Of a stretch of DNA of 7,916 bases, positions 1 through 7,390 are shown one piece after another. The notes below the pieces were generated by a model, which was not told where the DNA came from, ran no database searches, and saw only the letters and a list, made by a program, of their open reading frames with translations. The position numbers were made by a program, and so were the translations under genes. Numbering within the stretch: position 1 is the first letter of the stretch; every line of letters begins with the position of its first letter. Source of the stretch: Schlegelella_A sp038258415 (GTDB lineage: Bacteria; Pseudomonadota; Gammaproteobacteria; Burkholderiales; Burkholderiaceae_C); assembly GCA_038258415.1 (NCBI GenBank), contig JBBSPY010000150.1, positions 1 through 7,916 on the forward strand. Reading direction: 5' to 3'.

Positions 1-126
1 GACGAGGTCGCGCGAGCGCTCGAGGTCGGCTTCGAGACCGCGAAGACACGGCTGCGCTACGCGATGGCCAAGCTGCGCACCTGCATGGGCGCCTACCTCG
101 ATCCGATGCGCGGCGGAACGGCATGA
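1..126 (+). CDS. ECF-type RNA polymerase sigma factor, C-terminal end (partial)
   Basis: The window opens inside this gene; the last 41 codons and a TGA stop are visible. The readable stretch, roughly DEVARALEVGFETAKTRLRY followed by AMAKLR, fits the helix-turn-helix of sigma region 4.2. In ECF factors this region contacts the -35 element, and the usual pattern is EIA..L-v..gTvKsRL.rA..kLR. A short tail (TCMGAYLDPMRGGTA) follows. The stop overlaps the start of the next gene as ATGA, the arrangement expected for a co-translated sigma/anti-sigma pair. The ECF subgroup and target promoters cannot be told because regions 2 and 3 lie outside the window. An unrelated LuxR-like HTH is possible but less likely, given the KTRLRYAMAKLR ending and the membrane protein partner. 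Confidence 0.8.
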   Translation, partial: DEVARALEVGFETAKTRLRYAMAKLRTCMGAYLDPMRGGTA

Positions 127-1358
127 CGACCCGCGATCGGCGCGGTGGCGAGGCCCACGACGCCTGGCTCGCCGAGGCGCTGCGCCACGCACCCGACGCG
201 AGCGACGTGCCGCCGCCGACGCTGCGCGAGGCGATCCTCGCCCAGGCACGGGCAGCAGCGCACCGCGCCGCAACGCCGGCGAGCCCTGCGACCGCCGCGA
301 CGCGGCGCGGCGCCCGGGCGACCACGCTTGGCCAGCGCCTCGCCGCCGGATGGGCGGCGCTCGCCCGGCCGCCGGTCGCGGCGGGCTTCGCGACGGTGAT
401 GGTCGCCGTGCTGGTCGGCGTGATGTGGCAAGGACAGCCCATCGACGAAGCGATGCCGTCGGCGCCACCGATGCAGGACACCGCACAGGCGAACCCGCAG
501 CGCCGTCCATCTGCGCAAGCACCGGCACCGGCACCGGCAACGGCAACGGCACCTCCGCCCGAGCCGCGTTCGGCGCAGCCGTTCCCGGCCCTGACCGCGC
601 CATCGAGCGACAAGCCGGTCGCCGCCACACCGACATCCAGAGCCACGCGCGCCGAAGCGAGTCGACCCCCGGAGCGGGCGGTCGAGGCCGAGTCGCCGCG
701 GCGCGAACAGCAGGTCGCGGCCGCCAGGCAGCGATTGGCCGACGATCGATACGCCGCGCCTTCCGAGTCGGCGCCGGCGACGCCATCGCCGCGCGAGAAG
801 ACCGGGGCCGATCGCGACGCTGCCCATGCCTCCGCGCTCGGGCCACGGCTTGCGCCGCCCGCCGCCGCTCCCAAGGCCGCGACCGACGAGGCGAAGCGCG
901 CCGGCGAACCGGTGGCGACCCTCGACCGGGACAACGCCGCAGGGCGGGTCGTCGCACAACCGCGAAGCTTCCCTGGCGCCGCGCCGGCGGCGAGCGCCGG
1001 CACGGCCCAGCTGCGGCCGATGGCGGCGCTGCTCCGCTCGCTCGCCACGGCCGATGCGCGCTGGAGCCGCGTCGGTGCGAACGGCACCGAGTCGGCGGTC
1101 GACGCGGCGCTTGCCGACTGGCTCGCCAGCGTCGACAGCGCCGTCGTCGGACACTGGCAACGCGGGAGCCCGCCGACATCTGCAGGCGGTCGCGGTGCCT
1201 TGACGATCGAGCTGCTTCGCGACGGCCGGACCGCCGCGACCCTGCGCATCGACGACGACGCCGTCGCCTGGCGCGAGGCCGATGGCCGGGCCGCGTACGC
1301 GCCGCTCGGGCCGGGCGTCGCCGGGCCGCTGCGCGCGGCACTGCCGACCGCGCGCTGA
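123..1358 (+). CDS. Putative anti-sigma factor: single-pass, Ala/Pro-rich membrane protein
   Basis: This 411-residue protein is read from an ATG that overlaps the sigma factor stop by 4 bases (ATGA), so translational coupling is likely. A weak GGA at 115-117 is the only visible ribosome site. Residues 1-80 are presumably cytoplasmic and include a helix-prone segment near residues 30-47. Residues 85-102 form one hydrophobic transmembrane helix. Residues 103-292 are a long low-complexity Ala/Pro/Arg-rich region, probably an unstructured periplasmic linker. Residues 293-411 look like a small folded domain, with a helical part and then an alternating pattern (ALTIELLRDGRTAATLRI). The protein has no cysteine, so the HxxxCxxC zinc motif of classical ZAS anti-sigma factors is absent. 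I do not recognise the C-terminal domain. The anti-sigma role is inferred from gene order and topology, not from a family match. Confidence 0.7.
   Translation: MTTRDRRGGEAHDAWLAEALRHAPDASDVPPPTLREAILAQARAAAHRAATPASPATAATRRGARATTLGQRLAAGWAALARPPVAAGFATVMVAVLVGVMWQGQPIDEAMPSAPPMQDTAQANPQRRPSAQAPAPAPATATAPPPEPRSAQPFPALTAPSSDKPVAATPTSRATRAEASRPPERAVEAESPRREQQVAAARQRLADDRYAAPSESAPATPSPREKTGADRDAAHASALGPRLAPPAAAPKAATDEAKRAGEPVATLDRDNAAGRVVAQPRSFPGAAPAASAGTAQLRPMAALLRSLATADARWSRVGANGTESAVDAALADWLASVDSAVVGHWQRGSPPTSAGGRGALTIELLRDGRTAATLRIDDDAVAWREADGRAAYAPLGPGVAGPLRAALPTAR
521..550 (+). repeat. Hexanucleotide tandem repeat inside the putative anti-sigma gene
   Basis: Three copies of ACCGGC are followed by two copies of AACGGC in perfect tandem. 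They encode alternating Ala-Pro and then Ala-Thr in the periplasmic linker, around residues 133-143. The 6-base unit preserves frame, so copy-number change would lengthen or shorten the linker without breaking the gene. Confidence 0.8.
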
Positions 1359-1401
1359 GGGCGGCGATTCGCCGCGGTGCCACCCCCACGGGGCGGCTGA
1401 C

Positions 1402-1407
1402 TATGAT
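1402..1407 (+). promoter_or_regulatory. Candidate -10 element for uvrA
   Basis: TATGAT matches the sigma-70 -10 consensus at five of six positions and lies 26 bases before the uvrA GTG. The best -35-like hexamer, GTGCCA at 1377-1382, is weak and its spacing of 19 bases is long. I see no SOS box of the CTGT-N8-ACAG type between 1359 and 1433. A short GC hairpin (GCGGCG/CGCCGC, 1361-1375) lies just after the preceding stop, but no U-tract follows it. Confidence 0.4.
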
Positions 1408-1433
1408 GCTCGGTTGCCCTCGACCGAGAACCT

Positions 1434-4346
<2,913 letters not shown>

Positions 4347-4355
4347 ACAGGCCCG

Positions 4356-5216
4356 TCACTTCTTCACCAGCTCGACGCGACGGTTCTTCGCGCGGCCTTC
4401 ATCGCCGCGGTTGTCGGCGATCGGCCGCTCGGCGCCGAAGCCAGCCGCCGACAGACGCGCCGGCGCGATGCCGCCGGCACCCACGGCCGTGGCGACGCTC
4501 CGGGCGCGCGCCTCCGAAAGCGCCTTGTTCGCGGCCGCCCCGCCGACGTTGTCGGTGTGGCCCTCGACCGCGAGCTTGAGCGTCGGCGCCGCCTTCATCA
4601 TGGTGACGATCTCGCGCACCGTGGCCGTTCCGTCGGCCTTGAGGTCGGCCTTGCCGGTGTCGAAGTTGATGTAGAGGGCGATGAATCCGTTGCGGTTGAT
4701 CTCGTCGAGCATCTTGTTCGCGCTCACCACCTGCTGCATCGCCTGCACCTCGACGATCTCGAGCTTGTAGCTGTGCGCCGGCGCGCTGAAGATGCTCGGC
4801 TCGACGCGCACCCACACCTCCTTGCCGCCCGCTTCGGCGCGCAGCGTCGTCTCGCCGCTGTCGGCATCCTTCGGCAGCCGCTCGTAGACGACCTCGCCGC
4901 CGATCGACTTGATCGCGTTCTGGTAGTTGCGGATCACCTGCAGCGGGCTCGGCTGGGTTGCCGCTTCGTTGTGGAAGTAGGTGATGCGGGTCACCTGCCC
5001 CTCGATGCGCCGGCGCTTCGGCGGTTCGCCGGCCACATCGGAGACGGCGACCTCGACGGCATCGAAGTTCGACTGGTACTCGACGATGTGCGAGGCCGGG
5101 TAGCGGGTGAGCATCGGATGGTCGCGGCTCTTGGCCACGTCCTTCGGCGCCGCCAGCGACGCATGGCCGGACAAGGTGATCACGGCAAGGAACAGCGCGC
5201 GCAGCATCGGGTTCAT
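4356..5216 (-). CDS. Secreted OmpA-family protein with N-terminal domain of unknown function
   Basis: This 286-residue protein begins with a signal peptide (residues 1 to about 22, MNPMLRALFLAVITLSGHAS then LA), so it is likely periplasmic or outer-membrane associated. Residues 25-165 form a domain I cannot name with confidence; its layout (DHPMLTRYPAS..., PSPLQVIRNYQNAIKSIGGE) recurs before OmpA domains in other proteobacterial proteins. Residues 170-286 are an OmpA-like peptidoglycan-binding domain, with INFDTGKADL at 173-182, GHTDNVG at 209-215 and NRRVEL at 268-273. Asp212 and an Arg in the NRR stretch are the expected diaminopimelate contacts. The start was chosen for an AGGAGG site 8 bases upstream and the signal peptide; the same frame stays open much further upstream, but only as antisense of the next gene. 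It converges on uvrA with 9 bases between stops. There is no lipobox, so it is not an obvious lipoprotein. Confidence 0.92.
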   Translation of the reverse strand: MNPMLRALFLAVITLSGHASLAAPKDVAKSRDHPMLTRYPASHIVEYQSNFDAVEVAVSDVAGEPPKRRRIEGQVTRITYFHNEAATQPSPLQVIRNYQNAIKSIGGEVVYERLPKDADSGETTLRAEAGGKEVWVRVEPSIFSAPAHSYKLEIVEVQAMQQVVSANKMLDEINRNGFIALYINFDTGKADLKADGTATVREIVTMMKAAPTLKLAVEGHTDNVGGAAANKALSEARARSVATAVGAGGIAPARLSAAGFGAERPIADNRGDEGRAKNRRVELVKK

Positions 5217-5224
5217 CGCTTCGG

Positions 5225-5230
5225 CCTCCT
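5225..5230 (-). promoter_or_regulatory. Ribosome binding site of the OmpA-like gene
   Basis: The minus strand reads AGGAGG, a full match to the anti-Shine-Dalgarno core, 8 bases before the ATG at 5216-5214. It fixes the start within a frame that stays open for another 246 codons upstream. Confidence 0.85.
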
Positions 5231-5297
5231 GGTTGTCGGGACGGCATTTTGCAACCCGTGACACTAGACTCGGTCCCCCCGCCCGGGCGAAGCCGAG

Positions 5298-5303
5298 AAG
5301 GAG
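5298..5303 (+). promoter_or_regulatory. Ribosome binding site deciding a TTG start
   Basis: AAGGAG lies 6 bases before the TTG at 5310-5312. The good site and the immediate start of the conserved beta-strand (LTIDYYFSPQSPW) support the rare TTG as the true start of the isomerase gene. Confidence 0.8.
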
Positions 5304-5309
5304 ACCACC

Positions 5310-5912
5310 TTGAGCCTGACGATCGACTATTACTTCTCGCCGCAGTCGCCCTGGGTCTACCTCGGCCACGAGCGCTTCGCGCAGATCGCCAAGGCGGCGG
5401 GCGCCGTGGTCAACGTGCTGCCGGTCGACCTCGGCCGCGTGTTCCCGGTTTCCGGCGGGGTGCCGCTGTCCAAGCGCGCGCCGCAGCGCCAGACGTATCG
5501 GCTCGTCGAGCTGCAGCGCTTCGCCGACTACCTCGAGCGGCCGATCATCCTCAACCCGCGCTTCTTCCCGGTCTCGGGCGACGATGCGGCGCACCTCATC
5601 ATCGCCGTCGACCGCGGCGATGGCACCGAGGCGGCGATGGCGCTCGCCGGCGCGGTGATGCGGGGCGTGTGGGTCGAACAACGCAACGTCGCCGAACCGA
5701 CGGTGCTGCAGGCGATGCTCGCCGAGTGCGGGTTGCCAGCCAAGCGACTCGACGACTCGCAGTCGCAGGCGGTGCACGAGCGCTACGAGGCGGACTCGCA
5801 GGCGGCGATCGATGCCGGCGTCTTCGGGGCGCCGAGCTACCTCGTCGACGGCGAGATCTTCTGGGGCCAGGACCGGCTCGGCTTTCTGGAGCGCCGTCTG
5901 GCCCTCGGCTGA
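5310..5912 (+). CDS. 2-hydroxychromene-2-carboxylate isomerase / kappa-class GST-like protein (DsbA family)
   Basis: This 200-residue protein has the full length of the HCCA isomerase family. The founding member, NahD, performs a glutathione-dependent isomerisation in naphthalene degradation. The fold is thioredoxin-like with a helical insertion. The N-terminal motif YYFSPQSPWVYLG (residues 7-19) puts a serine, probably Ser10, where the glutathione-activating residue sits; there is no CxxC, so it is not a disulfide oxidoreductase. The cis-proline loop is GVFGAPSYLVDGEIFWGQDR (170-189), with Pro175, a hallmark of this family. No aromatic-degradation genes lie nearby, so the real substrate is unknown and may be another glutathione conjugate. 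The start is TTG behind a good AAGGAG. It appears to be a single-gene transcript ending at the hairpin that follows. Confidence 0.9.
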   Translation: MSLTIDYYFSPQSPWVYLGHERFAQIAKAAGAVVNVLPVDLGRVFPVSGGVPLSKRAPQRQTYRLVELQRFADYLERPIILNPRFFPVSGDDAAHLIIAVDRGDGTEAAMALAGAVMRGVWVEQRNVAEPTVLQAMLAECGLPAKRLDDSQSQAVHERYEADSQAAIDAGVFGAPSYLVDGEIFWGQDRLGFLERRLALG

Positions 5913-5920
5913 TCGGCCAT

Positions 5921-5947
5921 GAAAAAGGCCGGCACGAGGCCGGCCTT
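5921..5947 (-). terminator. Intrinsic terminator of the SWIB gene, possibly bidirectional
   Basis: AAGGCCGGC (5925-5933) and GCCGGCCTT (5939-5947) form a perfect 9-bp stem around a 5-base loop. On the minus strand the stem runs into TTTTTC, so it is a canonical terminator for the SWIB gene ending at 5966. On the plus strand only TT and then C follows, so termination of the isomerase transcript would be weaker. A second, outer inverted repeat, TGATCG (5910-5915) with CGATCA (5948-5953), flanks it and includes the isomerase stop codon. Confidence 0.85.
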
Positions 5948-5965
5948 CGATCAACGAGACGAACC

Positions 5966-6358
5966 TCAGCTGAGGTGGCCGTTGATCAACTTGGTCATCT
6001 CGAACATCGAGACCTGCGACTTCTTGAAGATCTCCTTGAGCTTCGGGTCGGCGTTGATCATGGTCCGCTTGTTCTTGTCCTGAAGGTCGTGCTTCTTGAT
6101 GTACTCCCAGACCTTCTTGGTGACCTCGGTGCGCGGCATCGGCTTGTCACCGATGACGGCCGCGAGGGCCGGGCTGGGCGTCATTGCCTTCATGAACGCC
6201 GCGTTCGGCGTCCGCTTCTTGGCGGGAGCCGCCTTCTTCGCGGGTGCCTTCTTGGCCGGCGCCTTCGCGGCCGGCATCTTCTTCGCTGCCGCCTTCTTGG
6301 CCGGAGCCGCCTTCTTCGCCGGGGCTTTTTTAGCCGGCGCCTTCTTCGCAGTTGCCAT
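5966..6358 (-). CDS. SWIB-domain protein with histone H1-like Lys/Ala tail
   Basis: The protein has 130 residues in two parts. Residues 1-49 are a strongly basic tail built from AKKAP/AKKAA units, like bacterial histone H1-like proteins, and should bind DNA without sequence preference. Residues 51-129 match the SWIB/MDM2-type fold: FMKAMTPSPALAAVIGD, TEVTKKVWEYIKKHDLQDK, MINADPKLKEIF, then VSMFEMTKLINGHL. SWIB domains are known from eukaryotic chromatin remodellers and occur in chlamydiae and many betaproteobacteria. The molecular role in bacteria is not established; nucleoid organisation or DNA topology is an inference. The ATG at 6358 was chosen because GGAGAG lies 7 bases upstream and the tail begins as MATAKK; an in-frame ATG at 6373 would place that site inside the gene. 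It is probably monocistronic, with its own promoter and terminator. Confidence 0.93.
   Translation of the reverse strand: MATAKKAPAKKAPAKKAAPAKKAAAKKMPAAKAPAKKAPAKKAAPAKKRTPNAAFMKAMTPSPALAAVIGDKPMPRTEVTKKVWEYIKKHDLQDKNKRTMINADPKLKEIFKKSQVSMFEMTKLINGHLS
6215..6346 (-). repeat. Degenerate AAGAAGGC-type repeats encoding the Lys/Ala/Pro tail
   Basis: This segment encodes residues 5-48 of the SWIB protein as imperfect repeats of a 12-18 base unit giving (P)AKKA. The lysines use mainly AAG, but K10-K11 are AAA AAA, giving a run of six A on the coding strand (6326-6331), unusual for this GC-rich window. Confidence 0.8.
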
Positions 6359-6365
6359 GTTGATT

Positions 6366-6371
6366 CTCTCC
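6366..6371 (-). promoter_or_regulatory. Ribosome binding site of the SWIB gene
   Basis: The minus strand reads GGAGAG, 7 bases before the ATG at 6358-6356. It favours that start over the in-frame ATG at 6373-6371, which would overlap it. Confidence 0.75.
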
Positions 6372-6459
6372 ATCAGGTTTGGTTGATGTGCTCGGAGTGG
6401 GTGAACGCCGCATGGACGTTCTTTTCTCCAGGGTTCCGCGCGGGGCGAATGGTACTGCG

Positions 6460-6488
6460 TGTATACGGGGGTGAGAAGCGAATTTCAT
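6460..6488 (-). promoter_or_regulatory. Candidate sigma-70 promoter of the SWIB gene
   Basis: On the minus strand, ATGAAA (complement of 6483-6488) and TATACA (complement of 6460-6465) are separated by exactly 17 bases. Each matches the -35 or -10 consensus at four of six positions. Transcription would start near 6453 and give a leader of roughly 95 bases. The -35 overlaps one copy of the direct repeat. Confidence 0.4.
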
Positions 6489-6515
6489 AGGAGAGACACG
6501 CAATCTTCATAGGAG
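6484..6515. repeat. Direct repeat TTCATAGGAG, two copies 22 bp apart
   Basis: TTCATAGGAG occurs at 6484-6493 and again at 6506-6515, a spacing of two helical turns. The first copy overlaps the candidate -35 of the SWIB promoter and the second lies just upstream of it, as expected for a tandem operator. A chance duplication or a remnant of a small rearrangement is also possible. Confidence 0.55.
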
Positions 6516-6561
6516 GATCGCGGTTTTGTCTCGGCGGCGCGTCACTCTCGCGCCAATGTGC

Positions 6562-7095
6562 TCACGCGACGTCGTCGTTCGCGGCCTCGCGCTTGCCGCC
6601 GTGCAGCATCGACGCGACGAGGTTCTCGCGGTGCCGCACGCTCGCCACGAGCACGCCGGCGACGTGCAGCGAGGCGAGCACGACCAGCGTCCAGGCGAGC
6701 GCGACGTGCGCGCGTTCCACGATCTCGTCACCCCAGAAGCGGTCGGTCGTGTAGAGCCAGCCCGTGAGCGCCAGACCCGCCACGACCGCGATCAGCGCCA
6801 CCACCATCCAGCCGCCGAGCGGGTTGTGGCCGACGTGGCGGCGCTCACGCGACGCCGCGAGGTCGCCCGCGTAGCGCAGCGTGGCGGCCGACCCGCGCAC
6901 GAACCCGGCGAAGCGGGCGCGGCGCGGGCCGACGAAGCCCCACGCGACGCGCAGCGCAACGACCCCGAAGCCGGCCCAGCCGACCGCCTGGTGCCAGCCG
7001 CCGAATCCGATCGTCGTCGCCCAGCCGGCGACGACGCAGGCGACCAGTGCCCAGTGGAGGATGCGGACGAGCGGGTCCCAGACCCGGATCACCAC
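6562..7095 (-). CDS. Cytochrome b561-type (cytochrome b/b6 domain) inner-membrane protein
   Basis: This 177-residue integral membrane protein has four helices, at about 10-27, 36-54, 94-113 and 131-152. The start VWDPLVRILHW is typical of the HydC/CybB-like diheme b-type cytochromes that pass electrons between the quinone pool and periplasmic partners. Candidate heme ligands are His14, His35, His130 and His144, one near an end of each helical segment as the family requires. A loop with RHVGHNPLGGW (residues 86-96) precedes helix 3, as is common in this group. It starts at GTG, one base after the stop of the PepSY gene; a second GTG follows directly as codon 2, so the true start could be either. 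There is no strong ribosome site, which fits translational coupling. The partner and direction of electron flow are not shown by the sequence. Confidence 0.9.
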   Translation of the reverse strand: MVIRVWDPLVRILHWALVACVVAGWATTIGFGGWHQAVGWAGFGVVALRVAWGFVGPRRARFAGFVRGSAATLRYAGDLAASRERRHVGHNPLGGWMVVALIAVVAGLALTGWLYTTDRFWGDEIVERAHVALAWTLVVLASLHVAGVLVASVRHRENLVASMLHGGKREAANDDVA

Positions 7096-7096
7096 C

Positions 7097-7372
7097 TCAC
7101 TTCGGCGCGGTGACGATGTCGAACGTCTTCGGGTGGAAGAACGTCTCCATCCGGTTGTTCTTCGCGTCGCGGCCGTAGACCTCGTAGCAGCCGTTGGTGA
7201 TCTTCACGCGGCTGATCTTCCAGCCCTCGTTGACGAGCTTGCGCTCGAGCTCGGCCTGCGGCTTCCATTCGGCCTTGGGGATCGGCTCGCACTTCTCAGC
7301 GTGCTGCGCGTGCGCCGCTGCGGCGACGAGGAGCGCCGCGGCGGCGGCGCAGCGCAAGAGGGTGGTGGTCAT
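7097..7372 (-). CDS. Small periplasmic PepSY-domain protein
   Basis: This 91-residue protein has a signal peptide (residues 1 to about 22, ending AHA before QHA). The mature part is a single PepSY-like unit: PKAEWKPQAELERKLVNEGW, then KISRVKITNGCYEVYGRDAK and METFFHPKTFDIV. This pattern of an amphipathic helix, then K(I/V)xRVK and GCYEVY strands, is usual in small secreted PepSY proteins, which often sit beside b-type cytochromes. Two cysteines (in AEKCEPI and NGCYEV) could form a disulfide. The start ATG at 7372 has an AAGGAA-like site about 8 bases upstream. It lies 17 bases after the dioxygenase gene and 1 base before the cytochrome gene, so it belongs to one operon. The role is unknown; modulating or docking to the cytochrome is an inference. 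Confidence 0.85.
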   Translation of the reverse strand: MTTTLLRCAAAAALLVAAAAHAQHAEKCEPIPKAEWKPQAELERKLVNEGWKISRVKITNGCYEVYGRDAKNNRMETFFHPKTFDIVTAPK

Positions 7373-7390
7373 GGTGAAGTTTCCTTTTCT

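Larger units (their letters stand above)
5217..5309. other. Divergent intergenic region between the OmpA-like gene and the isomerase gene
   Basis: These 93 bases must hold the start signals for two divergent genes. A -10-like TAGACT lies at 5265-5270 for the plus-strand gene, about 40 bases before its start, but no good -35 pairs with it. For the minus-strand gene, CAAAAT (complement of 5246-5251) is a poor -10 candidate. The palindromic TTGCAA at 5249-5254 lies between them. I do not see a clear operator. Confidence 0.35.
6374..6561. other. Intergenic region upstream of the SWIB gene and downstream of the cytochrome b gene
   Basis: These 188 bases lie upstream of the SWIB start and downstream of the cytochrome b stop. 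They include an AT-richer patch around 6455-6530. They hold a candidate SWIB promoter, a 10-bp direct repeat, and a small hairpin GGCGCG/CGCGCC (6536-6541 with 6549-6554) without a U-tract. I see no convincing terminator for the cytochrome b operon, so read-through towards the SWIB gene is possible. Confidence 0.6.

Noticed and set aside
93..1160. Minus-strand 355-codon frame opposite the putative anti-sigma gene, with an Arg-Cys repeat
   Set aside because: The Arg-Cys run is the reverse complement of the ACCGGC/AACGGC tract, and the rest is a typical GC-rich shadow.
1361..1375. GCGGCG-ATT-CGCCGC hairpin after the putative anti-sigma gene as a terminator
   Set aside because: The stem is short and is followed by GGTGCC rather than a U-tract, so intrinsic termination is unlikely.
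5217..5954. In-frame upstream extension of the OmpA-like gene to 532 residues
   Set aside because: The extra part is antisense to the isomerase gene and has an Arg/Val/Leu-rich shadow composition. The ATG at 5216 has an AGGAGG site and starts a signal peptide.
5964..5975. Perfect 12-bp palindrome CCTCAGCTGAGG over the SWIB stop codon
   Set aside because: It lacks a loop, so it cannot form a stable hairpin, and it coincides with coding sequence. There is no sign that it is a binding site.
6326..6331. A6 run in the SWIB coding strand as a possible frameshift site
   Set aside because: The run reads as two in-frame AAA codons. I see no stimulatory structure and no extended alternative product that would support programmed slippage.
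6096..6386. Plus-strand 96-codon frame with a membrane-protein look (repeated FLAGA/FFAGA)
   Set aside because: It is the antisense of the Lys/Ala repeats (AAG and GCC read as CTT and GGC), so the hydrophobic pattern is an artefact of the SWIB tail.
6536..6554. GGCGCG/CGCGCC hairpin just beyond the cytochrome b stop as a terminator
   Set aside because: The stem is only 6 bp with a 7-base loop, and no U-tract follows it on the minus strand. In such GC-rich DNA it can arise by chance.
6526..7113. Plus-strand 195-codon frame from TTG at 6526 with AGGAGG nine bases upstream
   Set aside because: It is antisense to the cytochrome b gene and its product is an Arg/Ala/His-rich shadow with no domain. 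The AGGAGG belongs to the second copy of the direct repeat and is probably a coincidence.
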